A stretch of 46,514 nt of DNA from Vibrio variabilis (GCF_003263785.1 NZ_JYJK01000128.1:1-46514), one strand, 5' to 3'; shown: positions 25,114-34,252, counted from the stretch's first letter. Translations and numbers: made by a program. Notes: a model not told the origin generated them from the letters alone.

Positions 25114-26598
25114 ATGTTGTGGTTTTTAACTTGTGTTGCAGCCTTGATTGGCGGCTACTTTATCTACGGGGCTTTCATCGAGAAGGTCTTTGGTATTAAC
25201 GAAAAACGTCAAACCCCTGCTCATACGAAAGCTGACGGTGTGGATTACGTTCCAATGTCGACCAAGAAAGTGTACTTGGTTCAACTACTGAACATCGCAG
25301 GTGTTGGCCCTATCTTTGGCCCAATCATGGGTGCTCTTTATGGTCCTGCAGCAATGCTTTGGATTGTTATCGGCTGTATCTTCGCAGGTGCGGTACACGA
25401 TTACTTCTCAGGTATGTTATCGGTTCGCAATGGCGGTGCATCTGTCCCTACTATTACCGGTCGTTACTTAGGCAATGGCGCCAAACACTTTATGAACATT
25501 TTTGCCATCGTCCTATTGCTACTGGTTGGTGTGGTTTTCGTTTCAGCGCCTGCTGGCATGATTACTAACCTAGTGAACGACCAAATGGACATGTCGATGA
25601 GCATGACCACTATGGTCGTGATTATTTTCGCGTACTACATCATCGCGACCATTGTTCCTGTTGATAAAATCATCGGCCGTTTCTACCCACTGTTCGGCGC
25701 GCTGCTTATCTTCATGTCTGTTGGCCTTATCACAGCGGTGGCACTGTCAAGCGAGCACCAAATCATGGGCGGCTTTGAAATCAGTGACATGTTTACCAAC
25801 ATGAATCCAAATGACCTGCCACTTTGGCCTGCTCTATTCATCACTATCGCTTGTGGTGCTATCTCTGGCTTCCACGCGACTCAGTCTCCTCTGATGGCTC
25901 GCTGCATGGAAAATGAAAAGAATGGTCGCTTCGTATTCTACGGTGCAATGATTGGTGAAGGTGTTATCGCGCTAATCTGGTGTGCACTGGCGCTATCTTT
26001 CTTCGGCTCAATCGATTCTCTTGCGGAAGCCGTGAAGAACGGCGGTCCTGGTAACGTGGTTTACAGCGCGTCATTTGGTCTACTAGGTGTGTTTGGTGGT
26101 GTGCTTGCTTTCCTAGGTGTGGTTATTCTACCGATTACGTCTGGTGACACAGCATTCCGCTCAAGCCGTCTTATCCTTGCTGAATACTTCAACATGGAGC
26201 AAAAGACACTGCGTAACCGCCTGATGATGGCTATCCCACTGTTCGTTATCGGTGGCATCCTAACTCAAGTAGACTTTGGTGTTATCTGGCGCTACTTCGG
26301 TTTCGCGAACCAAACTACGGCAGTAATGATGCTTTGGACTGCGTCAGCTTACCTACTACGCCATAACAAGCTTCACTGGGTAACCACAGTACCAGCGGTA
26401 TTCATGACAACGGTCGTCATTACCTTCATCCTGAACAACGCAACACTAGGCTTCGGTCTGCCAATGCAGCTATCAACCATCCTTGGTATCGTGTCTTCAC
26501 TTTCTATCGCGGGCTACGTGATTAAGAAGTCAAAAGGTAAAGGTGAAACTGACCTGGCAGATGAAGAGAAACCTGCCGGTGAAACAGAGACGGCGTGA
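25114..26598 (+). CDS. cstA: CstA/BtsT-family transporter, short form
   Basis: Polytopic inner-membrane protein of the carbon-starvation CstA family; E. coli members BtsT and CstA import pyruvate and peptides. The 494 residues contain about 12 hydrophobic segments and the family signatures VGPIFGPIMGALYGP near 66-80, GAVHDYFSGM near 95, SGFHATQSPLMARC near 255 and SGDTAFRSSRL near 345. E. coli paralogues are about 700 residues, so this is a short form; the hydrophilic tail ends EEKPAGETETA with a clean stop, so it is not truncated. AGGG lies nine bases before the ATG. The operator array upstream suggests control by the nearby BtsSR pair. Confidence 0.9.
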   Translation: MLWFLTCVAALIGGYFIYGAFIEKVFGINEKRQTPAHTKADGVDYVPMSTKKVYLVQLLNIAGVGPIFGPIMGALYGPAAMLWIVIGCIFAGAVHDYFSGMLSVRNGGASVPTITGRYLGNGAKHFMNIFAIVLLLLVGVVFVSAPAGMITNLVNDQMDMSMSMTTMVVIIFAYYIIATIVPVDKIIGRFYPLFGALLIFMSVGLITAVALSSEHQIMGGFEISDMFTNMNPNDLPLWPALFITIACGAISGFHATQSPLMARCMENEKNGRFVFYGAMIGEGVIALIWCALALSFFGSIDSLAEAVKNGGPGNVVYSASFGLLGVFGGVLAFLGVVILPITSGDTAFRSSRLILAEYFNMEQKTLRNRLMMAIPLFVIGGILTQVDFGVIWRYFGFANQTTAVMMLWTASAYLLRHNKLHWVTTVPAVFMTTVVITFILNNATLGFGLPMQLSTILGIVSSLSIAGYVIKKSKGKGETDLADEEKPAGETETA

Positions 26599-26651
26599 GT
26601 TATCCCTAAACGCTAAGCTCTACTAAACTCAAAATTGAGCTGAACACTCTG

Positions 26652-26680
26652 AAGCCCTCAACATCTGTTGAGGGCTTTTT
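26652..26680 (+). terminator. cstA terminator
   Basis: Stem AAGCCCTCAACA / TGTTGAGGGCTT with a two-base TC loop and a T tail, 53 bases after the cstA stop. Confidence 0.9.
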
Positions 26681-26765
26681 CACACTCATAGGAAAAGCCA
26701 ACCAACTCTAGTACTATTTGCGGTCACTATCTTCCTACCCGCGTATAAAGCAGCAGAGGTGCACA

Positions 26766-27194
26766 ATGCCTAATATCGAATTCGCCCAAGGTCGCCTGAA
26801 TGACGAGACACAAAATGAACTCACTGCCGGTCTTGAGTCTCATAGTCAAATGCAGGTAGCGCCAAACTATGACAAACAGCATGTCAATTGGACAGTTCGC
26901 GATGACAATGGTGAGCTCATTGCTGCACTGACCGCAGATCTTCTTTGGGACTGGATGTATATCGATGAACTCTGGGTTGATGACCGCTGCCGAGGAACGG
27001 GAATGGGCAGTAAACTGATGGAACACGCAGAACAATATGCCATTGAAAACAAGCTATCTGGGCTTTGGTTGTGGACTCAAAGCTGGCAAGCACCAGTGTT
27101 TTATCAAAAGTTAGGATTTGTGGAATTCACGCGCTTTGATGATTTTCCAAAAGGCTACAGCCGTATCGGGCTTCGTAAATCACTTAGCGAATAA
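26766..27194 (+). CDS. GNAT-family N-acetyltransferase
   Basis: Predicted acetyl-CoA-dependent acetyltransferase of 142 residues. The acetyl-CoA loop RGTGMGSKLMEHAEQYA (about 78-94) follows LWVDDRCR, and GLWLWTQSWQAPVFYQKLGF is the usual GNAT beta5-alpha4 segment with the conserved Tyr. Substrate not predictable. ATG 26766 is preceded by GAGG at six bases; the open frame 16 codons upstream has no such site. Convergent with thrC. Confidence 0.82.
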   Translation: MPNIEFAQGRLNDETQNELTAGLESHSQMQVAPNYDKQHVNWTVRDDNGELIAALTADLLWDWMYIDELWVDDRCRGTGMGSKLMEHAEQYAIENKLSGLWLWTQSWQAPVFYQKLGFVEFTRFDDFPKGYSRIGLRKSLSE

Positions 27195-27258
27195 AGACGA
27201 AACAAGCTGTGGCATCATCGCAAAGAGCTATGCCTGCAAATTGCTGTTTAAAACAAAA

Positions 27259-27289
27259 AATGCCCAAGTTAACTATGAACTTGGGCATT
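27259..27289 (-). terminator. thr operon terminator
   Basis: Twelve-base perfect stem AATGCCCAAGTT / AACTTGGGCATT; read on the minus strand it is followed by TTTTTTGTTTT, 18 bases after the thrC stop. Confidence 0.9.
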
Positions 27290-27306
27290 GCAATTATGAC
27301 ACTTGA

Positions 27307-28587
27307 TTACTGAACTCGACGTAACACGGCTTTCAGTGCATCAAAGTCGTTATCAAGATCTTCAGATAACAACTCCATCGCTGCGTGCTTAGCTAAAGGC
27401 CCTGGAAGGTCGATGTCTGACTCAAGGATATCATCCACCACTTCTTTGAACTTGGCTGGGTGCGCGGTACACAAGAATAGGCCTGTTTCACCTTCTTGCA
27501 GCTGCTCATCTAGCAAACGGTAGGCAATCGCACCGTGCGGCTCACACAGGTAGCCTTTAGCGTTAAGATCACGCACAGATTCCGCACTTTGCTCATCCGT
27601 CACCATGCCTTTACCCAGCGTATCCAGTCCCCAGCCTTTGATTTGACATAGCTCTTCGATACGTGGCCAGTTGTTTGGCTGACTTACGTCCATCGCATTT
27701 GAAGTTGTTGCAACCGTTGGCTTAGGATCCCACTCACCGGTTTCTAGGTAACGAGGTACCGTATCGTTAGCGTTGGTTGCCGCAATGAAGCGCTTGATAG
27801 GAAGACCTAGTGCTTTTGCCAATAGACCTGCCGTTAGGTTACCAAAGTTACCACTTGGTACCGAGACGACTAAATTCTCACGCTCTTGTTTCGACATCTG
27901 AGATGCCGCTTCGAAGTAGTAACAGATTTGCGCCATCAGACGGCTGATGTTGATTGAGTTCGCCGAGTTAAGGCCGATTTCTTCACGCAGTGCTGCATCA
28001 TCAAAGGCTTGCTTAACCAGCGCCTGACAGGCATCGAAGTCGCCGTTAATCGCGACAGTATGGATGTTTTTGCCTAGCGTGCAGAATAGTTTTTCTTGCA
28101 GCGGGCTGATCTTGCCTTTTGGATAAAGGATAACAACATTGATGTCTTCCATGCCATAAAACGCATGGGCAACCGCCGCCCCCGTATCACCTGATGTCGC
28201 GGTAAGGATAGTGATCTTACCGCCATCAGAGACAGCCGCCAAAGACTGAGCCATGAAGCGGCCACCGAAGTCTTTGAACGCTAGCGTTGGACCGTGGAAA
28301 AGCTCAAGTGCGTATACGCCATCTTTTACCTGATTGATAGGCGCTGGGAACTGGAATGCATTGTCGACCAACTCATTCACTTTCTCTGCTGGAAGCTCAT
28401 CACCGATCAGCGCAGACAAAATTTTTGCGCTACGCGTGACAAAGTCTTCAGCCAACAGTGCGTCTACATCATCGAACTTTGGCAGCTCAGATGGGAAAAA
28501 TAGACCTTGGTTGCGACCTAAGCCTTGGCGAACGGCTTGGCCAAACGAGACTTGCTCGTCGTTCTCTTTGATGTTGTACAGCTTCAT
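27307..28587 (-). CDS. thrC: Threonine synthase ThrC
   Basis: PLP enzyme converting O-phosphohomoserine to threonine. It starts MKLYNIKENDEQVSFGQAV. The PLP lysine is in HGPTLAFKDFGGRFMAQ (about 104-120), and TATSGDTGAAVAHAFYG and VPSGNFGNLTAGLLAK bind the cofactor phosphate. 426 residues, normal for the gammaproteobacterial form. Its ATG overlaps the thrB stop by four bases, so the last operon genes are coupled. Confidence 0.97.
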   Translation of the reverse strand: MKLYNIKENDEQVSFGQAVRQGLGRNQGLFFPSELPKFDDVDALLAEDFVTRSAKILSALIGDELPAEKVNELVDNAFQFPAPINQVKDGVYALELFHGPTLAFKDFGGRFMAQSLAAVSDGGKITILTATSGDTGAAVAHAFYGMEDINVVILYPKGKISPLQEKLFCTLGKNIHTVAINGDFDACQALVKQAFDDAALREEIGLNSANSINISRLMAQICYYFEAASQMSKQERENLVVSVPSGNFGNLTAGLLAKALGLPIKRFIAATNANDTVPRYLETGEWDPKPTVATTSNAMDVSQPNNWPRIEELCQIKGWGLDTLGKGMVTDEQSAESVRDLNAKGYLCEPHGAIAYRLLDEQLQEGETGLFLCTAHPAKFKEVVDDILESDIDLPGPLAKHAAMELLSEDLDNDFDALKAVLRRVQ

Positions 28588-29546
28588 AGCTTACTTCCTG
28601 TTACCTTCGAGCCTTGCTTGTCGAGGCGACAAACATGGACGAATCCTTCGTTATTTTGTACGTAATTTTCTTCTAGCCAGCGAGCCACTCTGTCCGCGAC
28701 ATCTTTGTCTTTACAGATGCTAAATAGCGTTGGGCCGCTGCCTGAAATTCCTGTTGCTAGTGCACCCGCTGTCGCAGCGTATTCACGAGCTTTGCTAAAC
28801 CCTGGTAATAACTTAGCGCGATAAGGTTCGGCGATGACATCTTTGATCATCTTTGCTGCCAACTCTGGTTGATTAGAGTGACAAGCGTGAATGAACCCAG
28901 CTAAGTGGCGACCATGGGCAATGATATCTTGTCTGCGATATTGAGATGGTAGGATCTCACGCGCTTCTGCAGTCGACACCTTGATGCCCGGATAAGCCAT
29001 AACCCAGTACCACTCATCAAAGCATGGTACTTCTTGGCTGATGATACCGAGCTCTTCCAACATCAACTGCACGCCGCCTAGGTAGCAAGGTGCCACATTG
29101 TCATAATGGATGCCACCAGAAATTTGGCCTTCCATCTCACCCATTAGCGCGAGAAGCTCAGTTTCATTCAGTGGATTACCGTGGAACTGGTTCAGTGCGT
29201 CGAGCGCAGCAACAATAGAACAGGCACTAGAACCGAGTCCAGAGCCAATCGGCATGTTCTTCTCAAGCGTCATGTAGACAGGCTTGAGTGTCACACCTTT
29301 TTTGTCTAGCTCACGAGCGTAAACCTTCCAGCAATCGTAAACGATGTTCTCTTTTGGATCGCTTGGCAGCTTATCAACAAAGCTACCTTTGGTGGCTAGA
29401 TCGAACGGCTTGTCGCCCAGTCTCACCTCAACACAATCGCCAAGCAGGGTACCATCAACAGGTGACACCGCCGCGCCCAACACATCAAAGCCAACGCTCA
29501 CATTGCCAATCGAGGCAGGCGCATAAACGACAACGCTATCACTCAT
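28584..29546 (-). CDS. thrB: Homoserine kinase ThrB
   Basis: GHMP-family kinase that phosphorylates homoserine. It begins VVVYAPASIGNVSVGFDVLG, the N-terminal GHMP signature, with the ATP loop PIGSGLGSSACSIVAAL near 95-111 and the C-terminal GISGSGPTLFSI motif. 320 residues. It starts one base after the thrA stop and overlaps thrC. Confidence 0.97.
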   Translation of the reverse strand: MSDSVVVYAPASIGNVSVGFDVLGAAVSPVDGTLLGDCVEVRLGDKPFDLATKGSFVDKLPSDPKENIVYDCWKVYARELDKKGVTLKPVYMTLEKNMPIGSGLGSSACSIVAALDALNQFHGNPLNETELLALMGEMEGQISGGIHYDNVAPCYLGGVQLMLEELGIISQEVPCFDEWYWVMAYPGIKVSTAEAREILPSQYRRQDIIAHGRHLAGFIHACHSNQPELAAKMIKDVIAEPYRAKLLPGFSKAREYAATAGALATGISGSGPTLFSICKDKDVADRVARWLEENYVQNNEGFVHVCRLDKQGSKVTGSKL

Positions 29547-29547
29547 C

Positions 29548-32006
29548 TTATACTCCTAGTTTCCAGCCTAACGTACGCATCACGTCTGAGAAGACGCCCG
29601 CGGCAGTGACTTCTGTACCAGCACCGTAACCGCGAAGTACCAGTGGGATTGGCTGATAGTAACGGCTGTAGAAGGCCAGTGCGTTCTCGCCGTCTTTGAT
29701 CTTAAACATCGGGTCGTTTTCATCGACAGCTGCTATGCGAACGCGGCACTTGCCATCGGCGATCTCACCGACATAACGAAGTACTTTGCCCTCTTTCGCA
29801 GCGTTTTCTACCAACTCGCTAAAGTATGCGTCGGCTTCCGGTAGACGAGCCATAAACTCATCGATAGAGCCTGAATCATCAAAGCCAGGTGGTAGAGCTT
29901 GATCAACTTCTACATCTTCAAGCTCCAGCGCCATACCCGCTTCACGCGCCAGAATAAGTAGCTTACGCGCCACGTCCATACCAGAAAGGTCATCACGTGG
30001 GTCTGGCTCAGTAAAGCCTTTATCTTTGGCTACATTGGTTGCTTGGCTAAGCGTTAGCCCTTCATCCAACTTACCGAAGATGAATGATAGAGAGCCAGAC
30101 AGGATGCCGTTGAATTTCTCAAGTTCATCACCCGCAGCAATTAGGTTCTGCAAGTTTTCGATAACTGGCAGGCCTGCACCTACCGTCGTTTCATACATCA
30201 ACTTACGGCGAGAGCTGCGAGCCACATCGCGAAGCTGATGGTAGTACGACATGCTGGCTGTGTTCGCTTTCTTGTTTGGCGTCACTACGTGGAAGCTGCG
30301 GCTAGAAACTCAGCGTACTGATTCGCGATATCTTCGCTTGATGTACAGTCAACCAACACAGGGTTGATGATGTGATTACGTTGAACCAGTGCAGCCAGGC
30401 TAGAGACGGTGAACTTCTCACTGACATCCCCCATGCGATCGCGCCACTGCTCAAGCGGTAAACCATTTCCATCAAGCAATACCCCTTTGCTGTTTGCCAG
30501 GCCGCAAACACGGATAATGATACCTTTCTCGGCCAGCTTCCCTTGCTGTCTTTGGATTTGATCCACCAGCTCGCCACCTACGCCGCCAACACCAACGACA
30601 AACACATCGAGGAAGTGCTTGGAGTTAAATAGGTTTTCGTGACAGGCTTTGATCGCTTCGGAAATCTTATCTTCTGGAATAACTGCCGAAATCGCGCGCT
30701 CTGATGAGCCCTGAGCAATAGCCACAATGTTCACGTTTACTTCAGCAAGGGATGAGAAGAACTGAGAGGCAACGCCGCGAGAAGTGCGCATACCGTCACC
30801 GACGAGCGTTACGATTGCAACGTCATCCATGAACTCTACAGGCTCAAGCAGACCGTTTTTCAACTCAAGCTCGAACGCTTCACTAAGCGCACGCTCAGCT
30901 TCGAGCTTGTCTTCTTCTTCAATACAGAAACTGATGCTGTACTCTGAGGAAGATTGAGTAATAAGAACAATAGAGACACCTGCCGATGACATGGCGCCAA
31001 ATACGCGACTTGCCATACCTACCATGCCCTTCATGCCTGGGCCAGATACGTTAACCATGATGAGGTTAGAAAGTGTGGTAATACCTTTAATTGGTAGGTT
31101 GTCTTCGCCAGTATCTTGACCGATCAAAGTCCCGGCACCCTGTGGGTTGAAGGAGTTCTTGATAAGGCAAGGGATATGGAACTGAGCAATTGGGGCGATG
31201 GTTTTCGGGTGAAGAACCGAAGCACCGAAGTAAGAGAGTTCCATCGCTTCTTGATAGCTAAGAGACTTAAGAAGGCGCGCATCGTCAACCAATCGAGGGT
31301 CACAGTTGTAAACACCATCAACGTCGGTCCAGATTTCACAACAATCCGCACGCAAACACGCAGCCAGTACCGCTGCAGAATAGTCCGAACCATTACGACC
31401 TAGCGTTACTAATTCGCCTTTCGCATTGCCTGCAGTGAAGCCTGGCATGATGTGTACAACACCCTCAGCAAGCGGATTCGCTTGGAAGTTTTGAGTCGAT
31501 ACTTCAACGTCCACCATAGCTTCTAGGTGGTCGCCGTTGGCAAACAGGTATTTCACTGGGTCGATAAGATCCGCTGCTTGGCCTTTCGCGATAAGCACTG
31601 CTTTCATCAACTGGATAGAGATGCGCTCACCTTTAGAGATGATGCGAGCATTAACATGGTCAGGGCAAGTGCCAAGAAGGCGAATACCATGGACGAACTG
31701 GTGAAGTTGGAACAGCGACGTTTTGACTTGGTTGTCGAAATCTGTGCTGTCGATATTCGGGAGGACTTTTTTAATGTTGGAGAACAGCTCGTTGAATGAC
31801 GTCTCTAGTTCAGAGATTTGCAGTTCAACTTCATTGTTCTTAAGTGCAGTTTCAATGACCGCTACTAGTTTGTTGGTCGTTTTGCCCGGTGCTGATAGCA
31901 CCACGGCTAAGTCTTCTTGCTGGGCATTGTTGGCGATGATGTCCGCCGCTCGTAAAAAACGGTCCGCATCGGCTAACGATGAGCCTCCAAATTTTAGTAC
32001 TCGCAT
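29548..32006 (-). CDS. thrA: ThrA: aspartokinase I / homoserine dehydrogenase I (one-base frameshift)
   Basis: Bifunctional entry enzyme of the threonine branch. The aspartokinase part starts MRVLKFGGSSLADADRFL; tandem ACT domains (about 315-460) give threonine feedback; the dehydrogenase begins VFVVGVGGVGGELVDQI near 465 and has PNKKANTASMSYYHQL. The frame breaks at 30295-30296: GCAGCTTCC should be GCAGGCTTCC, joining AEFLAAGFHVVTPNKKAN into one 819-residue protein, the E. coli size. As read it looks like two genes, but neither half alone is a normal product. GGAGG precedes the ATG. Controlled by the thrL attenuator. Confidence 0.95.
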
Positions 32007-32032
32007 CCTTTCCTCCCGAAATACTCAAAACA

Positions 32033-32070
32033 GGTAAAAAAAAGGCCCGTATCTTGGTGATACAGGCCTT
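32033..32070 (-). promoter_or_regulatory. thr operon attenuator terminator
   Basis: On the minus strand, stem AAGGCCTGTATC / GATACGGGCCTT (one G-U pair in RNA) with loop ACCAA, then eight T. It lies 20 bases after the thrL stop and 27 bases before thrA, the normal place for a translation-controlled attenuator. Confidence 0.88.
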
Positions 32071-32089
32071 GTTTTTGAATTTCTTCCGT

Positions 32090-32164
32090 CTACCAGCCTG
32101 CCCCAACGATAATGTCGGTAATAATAATGGTGGTGGTCATTACTACGTGCTGGTGATTAAACAT
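32090..32164 (-). CDS. thrL: thr operon leader peptide ThrL
   Basis: A 24-codon leader with the regulatory run TTTIIITDII (residues 10-19) and the end VGAGW, much like E. coli ThrL (threonine/isoleucine run, end GAG). Scarcity of charged tRNA-Thr or tRNA-Ile would stall the ribosome and prevent the downstream terminator. The start is uncertain: ATG 32164 (MFNHQHVV) is my choice, ATG 32140 would begin directly at MTTT, and an in-frame ATG at about 32203 is also possible. None has a strong Shine-Dalgarno. Confidence 0.82.
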   Translation of the reverse strand: MFNHQHVVMTTTIIITDIIVGAGW

Positions 32165-32427
32165 AATAGGTCGTGCTTCAGATTCTGTTATGTGCTTACC
32201 CATACGTGTACCGCATTTGTTGGCGATTAGTCAATCAAAAATTGTACTTTTGTTGCTTGGCGAGCAGTTTTTTATCAAAAGCATAAAAAAGGATAATAAT
32301 GCATTTATATGCAGTTGGGATCTTTATACATAACTAAATGCTATATAGTTTTACAACTTTTTGCTTAGATTCTGTGCTTTAATTAGAAATCAATAAACTA
32401 TAAAAACGATAACCAAGGAGTGGTGCC

Positions 32428-32916
32428 ATGAGAGCAGTGTATTTACGCGCCCTAGCGTTATTGGTTTGTAGTGGTTTATTGTTCAGCGCCTCAGCACTCT
32501 CTGTTGAGCTTCCTGCGCTCCCTTCTCAACATAATCAATCACCGCACAGTTTCTTCTTGTCTTCTGGTAGTAAATCCAGCAGCGCAGACGCTTTCGATGT
32601 GTGGAATGTCGATAGCGGCTACTCTTACGCTGTATTTGAATCTTTAGACGTATACATTGGTGCCCGCCTCAACAATTCGGACATTTCTAATGACCGTGGT
32701 TTTCTGAGCGGCGTTAACTATCAGGTGTCTGATCGTATCTCTGTTAAGAGTACGCTGCGTGGATATCAATACGAAGAGAATAACGAGACGCAAGGCGCGA
32801 TGGCGGCCGAGATTTCGAGCCGAATGAGGCTAACAGAAAACCTAGACGTTCACGCCACCTTTGACTTTGAAAAAGTTCAGCAAGGGGTTGAAGTCGGTCT
32901 AGGTTTCCGTTTTTAG
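32428..32916 (+). CDS. Predicted small outer-membrane beta-barrel protein
   Basis: A 162-residue secreted protein of unknown function. A signal peptide (about 1-24, ending ASALS) is followed by a mature part with alternating polar and hydrophobic residues, rich in Tyr, Ser and Asn. It ends in aromatic strand GLGFRF with a C-terminal Phe, the recognition signal for outer-membrane barrel insertion. At about 138 mature residues, an eight-strand or partial barrel is the most it could form. AAGGAG lies eight bases before the ATG. Divergent from the thr operon across a 263-base AT-rich gap. I do not recognise a named family. Confidence 0.7.
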   Translation: MRAVYLRALALLVCSGLLFSASALSVELPALPSQHNQSPHSFFLSSGSKSSSADAFDVWNVDSGYSYAVFESLDVYIGARLNNSDISNDRGFLSGVNYQVSDRISVKSTLRGYQYEENNETQGAMAAEISSRMRLTENLDVHATFDFEKVQQGVEVGLGFRF

Positions 32917-32951
32917 TTGAGTGTGTAAATACAGCGATTACCGCCCACAGA

Positions 32952-33434
32952 CTAAAATTCCAGAGCTTCCTTACTAATTAGCACTCCATTCCAATCTGAG
33001 TACACATAATGACCTGGCTGAACAATTTGATTGTTCATGGTCAGTGTGACGTTGATTTGCCCAGCTCCGCGTTTTTCTGTCTTAAATGGACACGCTGCGA
33101 GTGCTTTCACCCCAAGATCCATCTCCGACATTGCAGCAACATCGCGAATTGCACCATTAACAATGACGCCTTCCCAGCCATTCTCAATGGCCATGATCGC
33201 CAACTGGTCGCCCAAAAGCGCTTTCGCACACGAGCCATTCCCATCAACAAAGAGTACTTTCCCTTTACCATCGTGGCCGAGCACTTCTCGCACCATGGAA
33301 TTGTCGTGGTAGCAACGTACCGTGACAATCTCGCCCCAAAAGGCGGCGCGTTGACCAAAGTTTTGCAGCGGCAAGTTCAGCAGCATCACTTTGTCTTCGT
33401 GTTGGTCACAAATATCAGGTGTGATATCTCTCAT
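32952..33434 (-). CDS. RraA-family protein (RNase E inhibitor or HMG/oxaloacetate aldolase-like)
   Basis: A 160-residue member of the RraA family, whose members either inhibit RNase E or act as metal-dependent class II aldolases and oxaloacetate decarboxylases. Asp76, then exactly 20 residues, then Arg97-Asp98 (AIRDVA) reproduces most of the D-X20-R-D-X2-E/D motif of active aldolases. The final acidic position is Ala here. E. coli RraA has RQVD at that place and lacks the motif Asp. ATG 33434 has a strong GGAGG; the open frame 11 codons upstream is not supported. It lies after the DUF3293 gene on the same strand. Confidence 0.8.
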   Translation of the reverse strand: MRDITPDICDQHEDKVMLLNLPLQNFGQRAAFWGEIVTVRCYHDNSMVREVLGHDGKGKVLFVDGNGSCAKALLGDQLAIMAIENGWEGVIVNGAIRDVAAMSEMDLGVKALAACPFKTEKRGAGQINVTLTMNNQIVQPGHYVYSDWNGVLISKEALEF

Positions 33435-33530
33435 GTTTCCTCCGTGATAATAGCCCAATAGGTGCAAAAACCAGCCGCACCTTTAGAGAGCATTAAAGTA
33501 AAATCCCTTTTTACTTGCCCAGCCAATCGG

Positions 33531-33923
33531 TCATTGACGCACGTACTGACTCAACAAGCCTAAATTCTTTTTCGTCTGATCTTCATCACAAGAGACCAGA
33601 AACAGTACACCATTTTCGACCCAGTAGATGGCATTTTGCTCATATTTTTGCGCTAACTCACACGCTTGCGAAAACGGGATATCCACCGCAAAACTCGCTT
33701 CCACCCACTCAAAGCTTGGATCGCCGACGTTTACACTTACATGGTGAAAATCTGCTAAATTTTGTTCTAGCTCTCGGTTTTTTATGCAGTTTTCTTCATC
33801 ACTTAGTTTACGACTTCGTGGGTTACTAGCTGTTATAACAGCGTAGCTATCGCATTCCCACTCAGTGAGAAACCGCATCGCAATGTTTGAATAAGCTCGC
33901 CAAAGTTGTGCATCGATACTCAT
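33531..33923 (-). CDS. DUF3293-family protein
   Basis: A 130-residue cytoplasmic protein without signal or membrane segments. The pattern WECDSYAVITASNPRSRKLSDEENCIKNRELEQ, with an NP-S-N-E core spread over residues 33-51, and the later FAVDIPFSQACELAQKYEQNAIYWVENGVL stretch fit DUF3293, a family of unknown function common in gammaproteobacteria. Its stop is 96 bases before the RraA-family gene, so the two may be transcribed together. Confidence 0.75.
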   Translation of the reverse strand: MSIDAQLWRAYSNIAMRFLTEWECDSYAVITASNPRSRKLSDEENCIKNRELEQNLADFHHVSVNVGDPSFEWVEASFAVDIPFSQACELAQKYEQNAIYWVENGVLFLVSCDEDQTKKNLGLLSQYVRQ

Positions 33924-33979
33924 ACTATCTAAAATTTAGCCTCTGCCCAATACTATTAATATTTGTTACAAAGCGCCTA

Positions 33980-33993
33980 TTGATTTAAATCAA
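33980..33993 (+). promoter_or_regulatory. Perfect FNR box upstream of arcA
   Basis: TTGAT-TTAA-ATCAA is an exact match to the FNR consensus TTGAT-N4-ATCAA. It lies in the 329-base gap before arcA. Against a start predicted from the promoter at 34015-34042 its centre is near -62, a standard class I activator position. E. coli arcA is FNR-regulated. Confidence 0.75.
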
Positions 33994-34014
33994 CAAACTG
34001 CATGGAATTAACAT

Positions 34015-34042
34015 TTGACCATTGTTAGCATGCTGTTAACAT
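34015..34042 (+). promoter_or_regulatory. Probable distal arcA promoter
   Basis: -35 TTGACC (34015-34020), 16-base spacer, -10 TAACAT (34037-34042); TATAGAAT at 34043-34050 is an alternative -10. It would give a leader of about 200 bases. In the rest of the gap I see only a short palindrome TAGAATTTATTCTA at 34198-34211. Confidence 0.5.
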
Positions 34043-34252
34043 TATAGAATTCGCCTCAATGACCTAGCAGAATAATAAGAGATTACAGGGATTTCTCGTT
34101 TTTTGGCAACATCATGGATGGCGACGTAAAACGTAACTGTTTCAGTGATGGTGAGTAAAAGCTCCAAGAAACATTACCTATATGTTAACTTTTTGCCTAG
34201 AATTTATTCTACTACAGACAGAATTTTCACAAGTTTAATTTAGGTACCGCCG

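Noticed and set aside
29548..32006. Separate monofunctional aspartokinase and homoserine dehydrogenase genes
   Set aside because: The two parts join into a standard 819-residue ThrA by adding one G, and the second part has no start signal of its own.
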